A stretch of 64,000 nt of DNA, from NCBI RefSeq assembly GCF_034670125.1, contig NZ_JAXMOC010000003.1, forward strand, positions 1 to 64,000, read 5' to 3'. The position numbers were made by a program, and so were the translations under genes. Under the pieces are notes generated by a model. That model saw only the letters and a program-made list of their open reading frames with translations, did not search any database and was not told the origin of the DNA. Below are positions 19,311-28,274 of this stretch, piece after piece (the stretch's first letter is position 1; each line of letters starts with the position of its first letter). Source of the DNA: Maricaulis sp034670125 (GTDB lineage Bacteria > Pseudomonadota > Alphaproteobacteria > Caulobacterales > Maricaulaceae).

Positions 19311-20105
19311 ATGTCGAAACGCCTGCTCTCCCGGCCTTGGGCCCAGGAAGTCCTAGCCTTCTTCGTCCTGCTCTATCTGGAGCTGGTCCGCCACTCCATT
19401 CGCTGGGAACACCGCAACACCGCCTACGTCCAATCGGTCTGGGACGAGCGCAAGCCGATCCTCGGCTGCGTCTGGCACGGCCGCGTCCTGATGGCCCTGC
19501 ACGGCTGGGCCCGACAGAAGGACCGGATGGTCGCGCTGGCATCGCGATCACGCGAAGGCGAGATCGGGTCGCGGCTGGCGCGCTGGTACAAGGTCGGTGT
19601 GGTGCGCGGCTCCTCGCGCAATCCCGACAAGCCGGGCGCCGCCAAGGGCGGGGAAGCGGCCTACCGCGCGATGGTCCATCACCTCAACGCCGGCGGCTGC
19701 GGTGCGGTGACGCCGGACGGACCGCGCGGCCCGCGCATGCGGGCCGGCTTTGGTGCGGTCCGCATGGCCCGCGATACCGGCGTCCCGATCCTGCCCTTCA
19801 CCTGGTCGACCCATCGCAAGACCATCCTGCGCAAGGCCTGGGACCATCACTGCCTGCCACACTTCTTCACCCGCGGCATCATCATCTGGGGTGAGCCGAT
19901 CCACGTCGCCAAAGATGCCAGCCAGGCCGACCTTGAGAGCGCCCGACTGAACCTCGAAACCCAGCTCAACGCCCTCACCCGCGAAGCCGACGAGGCCGTG
20001 GCCGGGGTCGTCGTCGAGCCTGATGCCAAACAACGCCCGGGAACGGGGCGCGCCGATCCCAAGGCCAGCCGCGACGGGAGCGGCGAGGCGGGAGCGACAG
20101 CGTGA
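19311..20105 (+). CDS. Lysophospholipid acyltransferase family protein (DUF374)
   Basis: A 264-residue protein with an N-terminal hydrophobic stretch (AQEVLAFFVLLYLELV) and DUF374 features: ILGCVWHGRVLMAL, ASRSREGEIGSRLARWY, TPDGPRGPRMRAGFGAVRMAR and ILPFTWSTHRKTIL. DUF374 proteins are related to the PlsC/LpxL acyltransferases and are usually next to waaA in alphaproteobacteria. It starts at the ATG at 19311 after AAGGGAGC. The stop overlaps the waaA GTG start by 4 bases, indicating translational coupling. The C-terminal 30 residues are low-complexity and charged. Confidence 0.88.
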   Translation: MSKRLLSRPWAQEVLAFFVLLYLELVRHSIRWEHRNTAYVQSVWDERKPILGCVWHGRVLMALHGWARQKDRMVALASRSREGEIGSRLARWYKVGVVRGSSRNPDKPGAAKGGEAAYRAMVHHLNAGGCGAVTPDGPRGPRMRAGFGAVRMARDTGVPILPFTWSTHRKTILRKAWDHHCLPHFFTRGIIIWGEPIHVAKDASQADLESARLNLETQLNALTREADEAVAGVVVEPDAKQRPGTGRADPKASRDGSGEAGATA

Positions 20106-21397
20106 GCCTGCCGGCCTCGCTCCACCTCTATCGCGGGCTGACGGCGCTCGCCGCCCCCCTTCTGCCGCTCGTCCTGTCGCGCCGGGCGCGCGCCGGCAAG
20201 GAAGACAGCGCCCGCCGCCATGAACGTCTCGGCCGGGCCGAAATCCAGCGGCCCGAGGGCATGCTGGTCTGGCTGCACGGAGCCAGCGTCGGCGAAAGCC
20301 TGGTGCTGGCGACATTGATCGACCATCTGGCGGCGCGCGAACCGGAGCTGGAATTCCTCGTCACGACCGGCACCGTCACATCGGCAGCCTTGATGGACAG
20401 GCGTTTGCCGCCACAAGCCAAACACCAATATGTGCCGGTCGACACGCCCGGGGCTGTACGCCGTTTCCTCGATCACTGGCGTCCGGATATCGGCGTCTTC
20501 GCGGAGTCCGAATTGTGGCCAAACCTGCTGCTGGAAGCGCGCGATCGCGGAATTCCGATGGCCCTGGTCAATGCCCGCATGAACGCCGCCTCCCTGTCAC
20601 GCTGGCGCAAGCGGGGCGATGCCGTTCGCTGCCTGATGGAGAGCTTCGCCTGGATCGGTGCCGCCGATACCCGCACCCGCGACGGGTTGGAAGACCTCAC
20701 CGGCCGCGAAGTTGTGCTGGCTGGCAATCTGAAGCTGGAAGCCCGGCCACCCGCCCCGGACGCCCGCGAGCTGTCATCCTTGAAGATCGCCTTGGCCGGC
20801 CGCCCGGTCTGGCTTGCCGCGTCGACCCATGACGGCGAGGACGGCACCATCCTGGCCGCACACGCCCTGTTGCGCGAGACCCATCCCGGCGCCCTTCTCA
20901 TCCTGGCACCGCGACATCCAGAGCGCGGCAGGGAGTTGGCCGCCCTGATCCGGAAACGCGGTTTCAAACTGGCGCGTCGCTCCGCCGGTGAAGTTCCGGA
21001 TGGCGCCGATACGGTCTGGCTCGCCGACACGCTGGGCGAGATGCCGCTCTGGTTTGCGCTGGCCCCGGCCGCGCTGATCGCAGGCAGCCTGAAGCCCGGC
21101 ATTGGCGGGCACAATCCGATCGAGGCCAGCCAGGCCGGGGCCTGTGTGATCACCGGCCCGCATGTCGACAGCTTCGATGATCTCTACGCCGCCTACCGGC
21201 GCCACGCCGCGATGATCGAGGTGTCCGACGCCCGGTCCCTGTCGGACGCCGTCGAACAGGTCTGGCAGGCCAAGGCGCCCGGCCGCGCCACAGCCGAACG
21301 GGCCATCAGCGAGGCCTCCGGTGGAGCCCTCGAGACCACATTGACGGCCCTCTTCGGGCTGCTTGGCCCCGCGACCCAAACGGAGCGCGACGCATGA
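20102..21397 (+). CDS. waaA: 3-deoxy-D-manno-octulosonic acid (Kdo) transferase
   Basis: A 431-residue GT30 glycosyltransferase. It has an N-terminal anchor helix (SLHLYRGLTALAAPLLPLVL), WLHGASVGES near residue 58 with the conserved Glu, TTGTVTSA, FAESELWPNLL, and C-terminal LGEMPLWFALAPAALIAGSL with GGHNPIEASQAG. It transfers Kdo from CMP-Kdo to the lipid A precursor on the inner face of the inner membrane. It starts with GTG overlapping the upstream stop (GTGA) and ends overlapping lpxK (ATGA), so the three are translationally coupled. Confidence 0.95.
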   Translation: MSLPASLHLYRGLTALAAPLLPLVLSRRARAGKEDSARRHERLGRAEIQRPEGMLVWLHGASVGESLVLATLIDHLAAREPELEFLVTTGTVTSAALMDRRLPPQAKHQYVPVDTPGAVRRFLDHWRPDIGVFAESELWPNLLLEARDRGIPMALVNARMNAASLSRWRKRGDAVRCLMESFAWIGAADTRTRDGLEDLTGREVVLAGNLKLEARPPAPDARELSSLKIALAGRPVWLAASTHDGEDGTILAAHALLRETHPGALLILAPRHPERGRELAALIRKRGFKLARRSAGEVPDGADTVWLADTLGEMPLWFALAPAALIAGSLKPGIGGHNPIEASQAGACVITGPHVDSFDDLYAAYRRHAAMIEVSDARSLSDAVEQVWQAKAPGRATAERAISEASGGALETTLTALFGLLGPATQTERDA

Positions 21398-22419
21398 AAG
21401 AACCGGCTTTCTGGCGCACCGATGGAGGCCGCGGATCAGGGGCCCTCGCCCGTGCCCTGCTGGCTCCGCTGGGCTGGATCCACGCCTGGGCCGTGGCCCG
21501 TCGCCTCCGCACGGCGACCCCGGTCCGGATCGGTCCCAAGGTCGTCTGCGTCGGCAATCTGACGGTCGGCGGCACCGGCAAGACGCCGGTCACCCAGACC
21601 CTGATGCAGCGCCTCGCCGACATGGGTCTGACCGCCGCCTCCCTGTCGCGCGGCTATGGCGGCCACGAAGCCGGGCCGCTTCGCATCGACCCGGATATTC
21701 ATGATGCCGCCGCAGTTGGCGACGAGCCGCTTCTGCTTGCCCGCTCCGGCCAGGCCTGGATCGCCCGCGATCGCGCAGCCGGTGGCCGCGCCATCGAGGC
21801 GGCGGGCGGTGTTGATCTGGTGCTGATGGATGACGGCCATCAAAACCCGGACCTGGCCAAGGATTGCTCGATCGTCGTTGTCGACGGGCTGACCGGCTGG
21901 GGACCCGGCACGATTGTCCCCGCAGGTCCGCTGCGCGAGCCGGTCGCGACCGGCCTCGCCCGCGCCGATGCGGTGGTCGTGATGATGCCCGATGCCGCCA
22001 CCGAGCCGGACTGGGCGGGGCTTGGCCTCACCGAACTATCCATCCCGGTTTTCCACGCCTGGCTGGAACCGCTGGCGCCGCCGCCGACCGGGAAACTGAT
22101 CGCCTTTGCCGGTATCGGCCGGCCGGAAAAATTCTTCGAGGCGCTCCGGGCCGCCGGCGGTGATATCGGCGAGGTCGCGGTCTATGGCGACCATCACGCC
22201 TTCAACGTCGGCGATGTGCGCCATCTCGACGCCCTGGCCGCAGCCCATGACGCCCGGCTGATCACGACCGAGAAGGACTGGGTCCGCCTGCCCGCCGAGA
22301 TACAGGCCCGTGTCACCGCCTGGCCGGTCCGCGCCGTCTTCGCCAATCCCGGCGCGCTGGACGGCCTGTTGCGCGACGTGATGGACGCCGACATGGACGC
22401 GGGCGGCGAGGCTGGTTAA
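21394..22419 (+). CDS. lpxK: Tetraacyldisaccharide 4'-kinase
   Basis: A 341-residue LpxK with the P-loop VGNLTVGGTGKTP (Walker A 54-64), SLSRGYGG, and VDLVLMDDGHQNPDLAKDCSIVVVD, where the DDGHQ motif is characteristic. It phosphorylates the 4' position of the lipid A disaccharide precursor at the membrane. The ATG overlaps the waaA stop by 4 bases. The lpxL-like gene follows 9 bases later. Confidence 0.95.
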   Translation: MKEPAFWRTDGGRGSGALARALLAPLGWIHAWAVARRLRTATPVRIGPKVVCVGNLTVGGTGKTPVTQTLMQRLADMGLTAASLSRGYGGHEAGPLRIDPDIHDAAAVGDEPLLLARSGQAWIARDRAAGGRAIEAAGGVDLVLMDDGHQNPDLAKDCSIVVVDGLTGWGPGTIVPAGPLREPVATGLARADAVVVMMPDAATEPDWAGLGLTELSIPVFHAWLEPLAPPPTGKLIAFAGIGRPEKFFEALRAAGGDIGEVAVYGDHHAFNVGDVRHLDALAAAHDARLITTEKDWVRLPAEIQARVTAWPVRAVFANPGALDGLLRDVMDADMDAGGEAG

Positions 22420-22428
22420 ATCCGGTCC

Positions 22429-23349
22429 ATGATAGAAGCCTCCCGTAATGCCTCAGCCCTGACCCGGATCGGCTGGCGATTTGAAGCCGCCGCCTGGGAC
22501 GCCTATGCCGGCTGGTACAAGATCAAGGGCATCGACAAGGCGTCGGACGCCGCCGGCGCGCTGCTGCGCAAGCTGGGTCCGATGATGCCGGTCCACAAGG
22601 TCGCCCGCATCAACATGCAACGCTGCTTTCCCGAAGCCGCTCCCCCCGAGATCGAACGCCTGCTGGGCGGCATGTGGGAAAATTTCGGGCGCCTGGCCGG
22701 TGAGATGCCGCATCTGGGCGTGTTCTCCGGGCCGCAATTCAACGAGCGGGTCGAATTCATCGGCCGCGAGAAGTTCGAAGCCCTGCGCGATGCCGGCAAG
22801 CCGGCCGTGATCATCTCGATGCACCATTCCAACTGGGAGATCGGCGCCGCCGCGATCAGTCAGACCGGCCTGCCCTGCCACATCACCTATCGCCCGGCCA
22901 ACAACCCGCTGATCGATCGCCGCATCACCGACATGCGGGTCGGCTATGGCGTCAAGACGCTGACCGCCAAGGGCGGCGACGGGGCCAAGGCCCTCATGCA
23001 GGCGCTGAAGGCCGGCGAGGCCGTGGCGCTGATGAACGACCAGAAGATGAATGACGGCATCGAAGCGCCCTTCTTCGGCCTGCCCTCGATGACAGCACCC
23101 GGCCCGACCCGCCTGGCCATGCGCCATGGCTGCCCGCTCTTGCCGCTGTCGATCCGGCGCATGGGCGGCGCCCGCTTCCGCGTCGAGGTCCATGACCCGA
23201 TCGAGATCTCCACCAATCCCGACAAGACCGCCGCCATCGTCGAGACCGTGACGCGTATCAATGAGTGGGTGGAAAGCGAGATCCGTCAGGCGCCAGAGCA
23301 ATGGTTCTGGGTCCATCGGCGCTGGGCGAAATCGGTGTATAAGGGCTAG
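22429..23349 (+). CDS. lpxL: Lipid A late acyltransferase, LpxL/HtrB family
   Basis: A 306-residue LpxL/LpxM-family protein. The catalytic HX4E motif is His132-Glu137 in SMHHSNWE. Other family segments are KTLTAKGGDGAKALMQALKAGEAVALMNDQKMNDGIEAPFF-like (about residues 185-225) and AMRHGCPLLPLSIRR. It adds secondary acyl chains to lipid A using acyl-ACP. It is the last gene of the tightly packed DUF374-waaA-lpxK-lpxL operon. LpxL versus LpxM specificity cannot be told from sequence. Confidence 0.9.
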   Translation: MIEASRNASALTRIGWRFEAAAWDAYAGWYKIKGIDKASDAAGALLRKLGPMMPVHKVARINMQRCFPEAAPPEIERLLGGMWENFGRLAGEMPHLGVFSGPQFNERVEFIGREKFEALRDAGKPAVIISMHHSNWEIGAAAISQTGLPCHITYRPANNPLIDRRITDMRVGYGVKTLTAKGGDGAKALMQALKAGEAVALMNDQKMNDGIEAPFFGLPSMTAPGPTRLAMRHGCPLLPLSIRRMGGARFRVEVHDPIEISTNPDKTAAIVETVTRINEWVESEIRQAPEQWFWVHRRWAKSVYKG

Positions 23350-23399
23350 GCGGAGCGGGACGAGCATGGGCGATCTGATGCGAACAATGGGAGTTTCAA

Positions 23400-23798
23400 A
23401 TGAGTGTTCTCATCTTTGGACTGGCAATAGGCGCTCAGATTTTAAGCAGCAATGATGCGCCAAGCCCAGAAAGCTTCCTGAGACAAGCGGCATGCGCGGC
23501 AGCCGCGAGAATGGGTAACGAACCGCAAAGCAGCGACGCCCTGTTGGAGAGTGCGCTCCGAGAAGCTATAAAATTCTATGAAAATGAGTATAGACCTGAA
23601 GATTTAGCGTACCCGTTTGATAACTTTGATGTCGATGCCGCAGCCTCCTTTGTGGTGGCGGAAATTTTTGCTAACGGAACTGCGACCATACAGTACATGT
23701 CTGTTGATGAAGGGCTCGATAGGGATGGCGCTGCAACACTTGCATTGGAGCACTTCCAACAACTTGGCTGCTCTGAATTTTTGCCTGATTTTGAATAG
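23400..23798 (+). CDS. Hypothetical exported or small soluble protein, lower-GC orphan
   Basis: A 132-residue protein I do not recognise. It begins with a weakly hydrophobic segment (MSVLIFGLAIGAQILSS) that could be a signal peptide, followed by SPESFLRQAACAAAARMGN and an acidic alpha/beta region ending ALEHFQQLGCSEFLPDFE. The ribosome site GGGAG is good. Codon use differs visibly from its neighbours, with many A/T-ending codons (GAA, TTT, AAT, ATA), suggesting recent acquisition. It is followed by a 339-bp non-coding stretch containing a long palindrome. Confidence 0.6.
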   Translation: MSVLIFGLAIGAQILSSNDAPSPESFLRQAACAAAARMGNEPQSSDALLESALREAIKFYENEYRPEDLAYPFDNFDVDAAASFVVAEIFANGTATIQYMSVDEGLDRDGAATLALEHFQQLGCSEFLPDFE

Positions 23799-23917
23799 GG
23801 CTGCGGTGCACTAGATCGGAACACACATCATTCTTAGGCGCTTAATATTAGCGACGCGCCCCTCCACGTCCGCGCCCCCGGCGCAAACCACCCCATAGAC
23901 CGCTTGCCGAGATTCCG

Positions 23918-23996
23918 CCGTATCCGCTTCTTCAGGTCAAGGGCGCTGCAAGCGCCGCTTCGCGGTTTCACCCTTGAGCTGAAGAAGCGGATACGG
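23918..23996. repeat. 79-bp long-stem palindromic element
   Basis: CCGTATCCGCTTCTTCAGGT starts a 26-base left arm (23918-23943) that pairs with 23971-23996 with one mismatch. The 27-base loop contains another perfect hairpin, GGCGCT-GCA-AGCGCC. It sits in the 339-bp gap (23799-24137) after the lower-GC orphan. No other gene or promoter was recognised in that gap. Likely a mobile palindromic repeat or the remnant end of an inserted segment. Confidence 0.7.
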
Positions 23997-24137
23997 CCTG
24001 CTGGCTGACAAGCGATTTATGGCTGATTGCGCGCGCGGCGCTCAGATCGCAACGAGTCCAACCGGAGGCCGGGCACATCGAATGGGTAATTCGGAACCTG
24101 CCCGCGACACCGGAAAAAGGAGCGCCAAGCCCCAAGC

Positions 24138-25064
24138 CTAGCGCAGCTCGCTCAGGTCCAGATCCAGCAGGCTTTGCGGGTCGACATAGAACTGGTTGCG
24201 CAGTTTCACGCGCCAGTCGAGATGCGAACCGGTGGCCCGGCCGCCGGCACCCATGGCGCCGATCAGCTGGCCCTGCTCGACAATATCGCCCTCCGACACC
24301 TCGACACCGGACAGGTGCAGGAAGGCCGAGACCAGGCCATGGCCATGATCGATGAAGATCAGGCCGCCTTCGTAATACATGTCCGGCTCGGCCAGGGTCA
24401 CAAGACCGCCTGCAGGCGCGTAAATCGGCGTGCCGACCACATTGGCCCAGTCCAGACCCCAGTGCGGGCTGCCTTCATGGCCATTATTGTAAACGCGGGC
24501 GGACCCATAGACACCTGTGGTGATGCCTTCGGCGGGATGGATGAACCCGTCCAGGAAACCCTGCCCGTCCCAGACCGAGTTGAAAGCGGCCTGCTTTTGC
24601 GCGTATTCGCGCTGGCGCCGCGGCAGGGTGGACGGATCCGGCGTCACGGTCGCTTGGGGCACGCCGTCAACATGCTGGAGATTGTATTCGCGTTGGGTGA
24701 TGGCGATCATTTCGTCGCGACCTGCCGAACTGTCTCCGCCATTCACAGACAGCACCAGTTCTCCCGGCGCCTGGCGGGGAATAGCCAACAGGACATATCC
24801 GTTTTCATCCGCGACAGCGGACACTTCGCCCAGCGTGACCCGGTCCGATGGCGCGAACCGGCAGACCTGAAAGCTGCCCTCGCGCCATTCGCCCGCACAG
24901 CGGAGGCTTGGCTCTGTCCGGACTATCGCCCGGGCCTCGCCCCGGCCGCCCGGCTCCCGCGCGTCGGGCGAAGCCTGGGCGATCAGATCGGCGATCGGGT
25001 CGGCGGCATCATCGATCATTGCCGTCGTGGATTGCAGGGCAAGGGCGACGGCGAGACTGATCAT
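24138..25064 (-). CDS. M23 family metallopeptidase, exported
   Basis: A 308-residue protein with a short N-terminal hydrophobic segment (MISLAVALALQSTTA) and a C-terminal LytM/M23 domain. HWGLD supplies the HxxxD zinc ligands, and FLHLSGVEVSEGD is the usual catalytic His region. The expected HxH motif reads SHLDWRV, so the final His is Asp; this HLD form may be a tolerated family variant or reduce activity. Predicted to act on peptidoglycan in the periplasm. Its ATG overlaps the DUF2093 stop by 4 bases, downstream of xseA. Confidence 0.85.
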   Translation of the reverse strand: MISLAVALALQSTTAMIDDAADPIADLIAQASPDAREPGGRGEARAIVRTEPSLRCAGEWREGSFQVCRFAPSDRVTLGEVSAVADENGYVLLAIPRQAPGELVLSVNGGDSSAGRDEMIAITQREYNLQHVDGVPQATVTPDPSTLPRRQREYAQKQAAFNSVWDGQGFLDGFIHPAEGITTGVYGSARVYNNGHEGSPHWGLDWANVVGTPIYAPAGGLVTLAEPDMYYEGGLIFIDHGHGLVSAFLHLSGVEVSEGDIVEQGQLIGAMGAGGRATGSHLDWRVKLRNQFYVDPQSLLDLDLSELR

Positions 25065-25291
25065 TTGCCCGGCTCCGTATTCAACTCGATCCAGCGTTGC
25101 TTGGCCGCCAGAACATCCTTGTAGGCTTCCTGCTCATCAACATTCCAATAGCGCAGCTGGTCGAGCTGGATCGGGTCATTGGTGACAGCGCAGCGCACAA
25201 AGGCCCCCGCCTTCAGGATGATGAAGTCGCTATCGCCATATTCAAGAATGGCTTCGCCCTGGAAGTCTGTGTCGAAACTGAAATCACTCAT
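25061..25291 (-). CDS. DUF2093 domain-containing protein
   Basis: A 76-residue protein matching the alphaproteobacterial DUF2093 family: LEYGDSDFIILKAGAFVRCAVTNDPIQLDQL begins the conserved core, followed by RYWNVDEQEAY. A single conserved Cys occurs in RCAVT. It lies 47 bases after the xseA stop and is coupled to the M23 peptidase gene by an ATGA overlap. Function unknown; the position next to xseA is common in the group (recalled). Confidence 0.88.
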   Translation of the reverse strand: MSDFSFDTDFQGEAILEYGDSDFIILKAGAFVRCAVTNDPIQLDQLRYWNVDEQEAYKDVLAAKQRWIELNTEPGK

Positions 25292-25338
25292 GGGTGTTCT
25301 CTAGCAGTGTTTGCCAGCCAGCGGGAGGGCCGCGTGTG

Positions 25339-26796
25339 TCAGAAAAGCCGTCCCTGGCCGGCGGCCTCGGGCTTGCTTCGGGGCTTGGGTCTGGGCTTGG
25401 TTTTTTTGGGCGGCTCCGGTGTCTCCGGCGCCCGCTTGCGCGATCCACGGTCGCCCTCGATGCGGGCCGCGCGTTCGCCATCGGCGAAGACCAGGTCGAT
25501 GCCGGCCCCCTCCATCAGCGAGCCACCGGACCGCACCAGCTTTCCGGCCCGGTCGCGGACCAGAACGAAACCTCGTTTGAGGACGGACTGGTGCGACAGC
25601 GATTCAAGCCGGGCGGCCCAATTGTCCAGATCACGCTGACGGTCGCCGCGCAGGCGCGCAGCGGCGGGACCCAGCCGCTGCGCGCGCTCGTCCAGCAGGG
25701 TCCGTTTCTGGCGCAGGTCTCGCGACAGGGCCGCCGGTTTCAGCCCGGCGGCGAGCACGAGCAGACGGTTGCGCTTTTCGGCGGCGTGATTGAGCAAAGC
25801 CGGGTCGAGCTTGTCCGCGATCATGTCAAAGCGTTGCCGCTTGAGCTCCATCAGCGCAGCGGGTCGCGGCAAGGCACGGGCCGCCGAGCGCAGCTCTGTC
25901 CGGCGCCGTTCGATATGGCGTGACAGGCCTGCCACCAGGCGGCCGCCCAACTGGTCCAGCGAGGCTTTCAGCTCGGCGCGTACCGGCACCGCCATTTCCG
26001 CCGCACCGGTCGGGGTCGGCGCGCGGCGGTCCGATGCGAAATCGATCAGCGTGGTGTCGGTCTCGTGACCGACCGCCGAGATCAAGGGTATCTGGCTGTC
26101 GGCGGCGGCGCGTACCACAACCTCTTCGTTGAAGGCCCAAAGGTCTTCGATCGATCCGCCGCCGCGGGCGACGATCAGCACATCCGGTCGCGGCACCGGG
26201 CCGCCGGATGGCAGGGCATTGAAACCGTGAATCGCTTCAGCGATCTGGGCGGCCGCGCTGTCGCCCTGCACCAGCACCGGCCACAACAGGACGTGACAGG
26301 GAAAGCGGTCCTGCAGTCGATGCAGGATGTCGCGGATGACGGCGCCCGTCGGCGAGGTCACGACGCCGATGGTGCGGGGCAGGAAGGGCAGTGCCTGCTT
26401 GCGACTGGTCTCGAACAGGCCCTCGGCGGCGAGCGTGCGCTTGCGCTCTTCCAGCAGCGCCATCAGCGCACCGGCACCGGCCGGCTCCATGCTCTCAACG
26501 ATCAGCTGGTATTGCGAGCGACCGGGATAGGTCGACAGACGGCCCTCGATGACCACTTCAAGCCCTTCTTCAGGGCGGAAGCGGAAGCGCTGAGCGGTCC
26601 CTTTCCACGCGATCGAGGCGATGACCGCCTTGTCGTCCTTGATATCGAAATAGACATGGCCCGACTTGGCCACCACCACCCGCCCCAGCTCACCGCGCAG
26701 GCGGACATGGCCGAAAGCGTCCTCGACCGTGCGCTTGAGCGAGCCGGCAAGCTCGGAAACGGTGAATTCGTGGATGTTTCCTGCGGGTGTGTTCAT
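25339..26796 (-). CDS. xseA: Exodeoxyribonuclease VII large subunit
   Basis: A 485-residue protein. The N-terminal OB-fold (residues 8-105, with VRLRGELGRVVVAKSGHVYFDIKD split over the core) is followed by the catalytic domain, with VVTSPTGAVIRDILHRL, DVLIVARGGGSIEDLWAFNEE, and SAVGHETDTTLIDFASDRRAPTPTGAAEMA-like segments, then a long helical region. With XseB it degrades single-stranded DNA to short oligonucleotides. The last 60 residues are Lys/Pro-rich (PKKTKPRPKPRSKPE). Divergent from purD with a 117-bp gap. Confidence 0.95.
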   Translation of the reverse strand: MNTPAGNIHEFTVSELAGSLKRTVEDAFGHVRLRGELGRVVVAKSGHVYFDIKDDKAVIASIAWKGTAQRFRFRPEEGLEVVIEGRLSTYPGRSQYQLIVESMEPAGAGALMALLEERKRTLAAEGLFETSRKQALPFLPRTIGVVTSPTGAVIRDILHRLQDRFPCHVLLWPVLVQGDSAAAQIAEAIHGFNALPSGGPVPRPDVLIVARGGGSIEDLWAFNEEVVVRAAADSQIPLISAVGHETDTTLIDFASDRRAPTPTGAAEMAVPVRAELKASLDQLGGRLVAGLSRHIERRRTELRSAARALPRPAALMELKRQRFDMIADKLDPALLNHAAEKRNRLLVLAAGLKPAALSRDLRQKRTLLDERAQRLGPAAARLRGDRQRDLDNWAARLESLSHQSVLKRGFVLVRDRAGKLVRSGGSLMEGAGIDLVFADGERAARIEGDRGSRKRAPETPEPPKKTKPRPKPRSKPEAAGQGRLF

Positions 26797-26913
26797 GGCA
26801 ACTCTGGTAAAATGGTTTCAGCGCCTCCGCAACGGCCCGACGGACTCGCGATTGGCCGGCGATTGCGCTAGGCAGGGCCGTAACACGGCGCAATTGGATG
26901 CATTGAGGATCAC

Positions 26914-28191
26914 ATGAAGGTTCTGGTTGTCGGATCGGGCGGTCGCGAACACGCGCTGGTGTGGAAAATCGCCCAAAGCCCGTTGGTCTCAAGCATTCTC
27001 GCGGCGCCCGGCAGCGTGGCGATCAGCGAGCTGGCGACCTGCCACCACATCCCCGTCTCCGATCTGGACGGTCTGGTCGATCTCGCCCGCACCGAGGCTG
27101 TCGACCTCGTTGTCGTCGGTCCGGAAGTACCGCTGTGTGACGGACTGGCCGATCGCTTGCGGCAAGCCGGAATCGCCACATTCGGACCGTCCAGGCTGGC
27201 CGCCCGACTGGAGGCTTCCAAGGCTTTTGCCAAAGATTTCTATGCCCGCCACAATGTGCCGTCGGCGCGCTATGGCACTTTTTCGAATGCCGGCGAAGCG
27301 AAAGCCTTCCTCGACCAGTTCCAGCCACCCTATGTGCTCAAGGCCGACGGGCTTGCAGCCGGCAAGGGCGTGGTCATCGTCTCCGACCGCGCCGATGCCG
27401 AAGCCGAAATCGACGCCTTCCTGTCCGGCAAGTTTGGCGACGCCTCCCGCACCCTGGTGATCGAGGAATTCATGGCCGGCGAGGAAGTCTCGATCTTCGC
27501 CCTGTGTGATGGCAAGGACGTGCTCTATTGCGGCGCGGCGCAGGACCACAAACGTGTCGGCGAAGGCGATACCGGCCCCAATACCGGCGGCATGGGTGCC
27601 TATTCACCGGCCCCGATCGCCAAGCCCGAACTGATCGAAACCGCGATGAAGACCATCATCGAGCCGGTCGCCCGCGGTCTCGCCGCCGAGGGCTCGCCTT
27701 TCCAGGGCGTCCTGTTCGCCGGGCTGATGGTGGACGCCGACGGGCCCCGGGTCGTCGAGTTCAATATCCGCTTCGGAGACCCCGAGTGCCAGGTCCTGAT
27801 GATGCGGATCGAAGACGACTTCCTGCCCTACCTGCAAGCCACCGCGGCCGGAAAACTGGCGGAGATGCCAGCGCTGAGCTGGACCTCCGAGCCGGCGATC
27901 ACGGTTGTCATGGCGGCCAACGGCTATCCTGACAGCTATGAGAAGGGCAGCCTCATCGACGGGATCGACGCCGCCAACAGGATGGAAGGTGTCGTGGTCT
28001 TCGAGGCCGGCACGGGTCGCGATGATCAGGGGCGGCCCACCGCCACGGGCGGGCGCGTGCTCAATGTCACCGCCAATGGCGAGACGCTGCACTACGCCGT
28101 CGACCGTGCCTATGCCGCCGTCGACGAGATCGACTGGCCGGGTGGTTTTTGCCGTCGTGACATCGCCTGGCGAGCCCTCAAGACGCACTAG
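26914..28191 (+). CDS. purD: Phosphoribosylamine-glycine ligase
   Basis: A 425-residue ATP-grasp enzyme of normal length. It starts MKVLVVGSGGREHALVWKI; the ATP-grasp core contains PPYVLKADGLAAGKGVVI and EEFMAGEEVSIFALCDG, then QDHKRVGEGDTGPNTGGMGA and EFNIRFGDPECQVLM. It makes glycinamide ribonucleotide in the second step of purine biosynthesis. It starts at ATG 26914 after GAGGATCAC. No other purine gene is nearby. Confidence 0.97.
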   Translation: MKVLVVGSGGREHALVWKIAQSPLVSSILAAPGSVAISELATCHHIPVSDLDGLVDLARTEAVDLVVVGPEVPLCDGLADRLRQAGIATFGPSRLAARLEASKAFAKDFYARHNVPSARYGTFSNAGEAKAFLDQFQPPYVLKADGLAAGKGVVIVSDRADAEAEIDAFLSGKFGDASRTLVIEEFMAGEEVSIFALCDGKDVLYCGAAQDHKRVGEGDTGPNTGGMGAYSPAPIAKPELIETAMKTIIEPVARGLAAEGSPFQGVLFAGLMVDADGPRVVEFNIRFGDPECQVLMMRIEDDFLPYLQATAAGKLAEMPALSWTSEPAITVVMAANGYPDSYEKGSLIDGIDAANRMEGVVVFEAGTGRDDQGRPTATGGRVLNVTANGETLHYAVDRAYAAVDEIDWPGGFCRRDIAWRALKTH

Positions 28192-28210
28192 CCCGAACCG
28201 CGCGCTTCGT

Positions 28211-28260
28211 TTGACATCCCGGCACCGGTCGTCATCTTCTTGCGCAAACACATGTTTGCG
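28211..28260 (+). promoter_or_regulatory. Possible promoter with palindrome before the amidohydrolase gene
   Basis: TTGACA (28211-28216) matches a -35 box; 17 bases later ATCTTC (28234-28239) is a weak -10. Directly downstream CGCAAAC-ACAT-GTTTGCG (28243-28260) is a perfect 7-bp palindrome ending at the GGGGAGG ribosome site. The palindrome sits where an operator or an RNA hairpin would affect start or translation of the next gene. Confidence 0.4.
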
Positions 28261-28274
28261 GGGAGGCAGACAAG

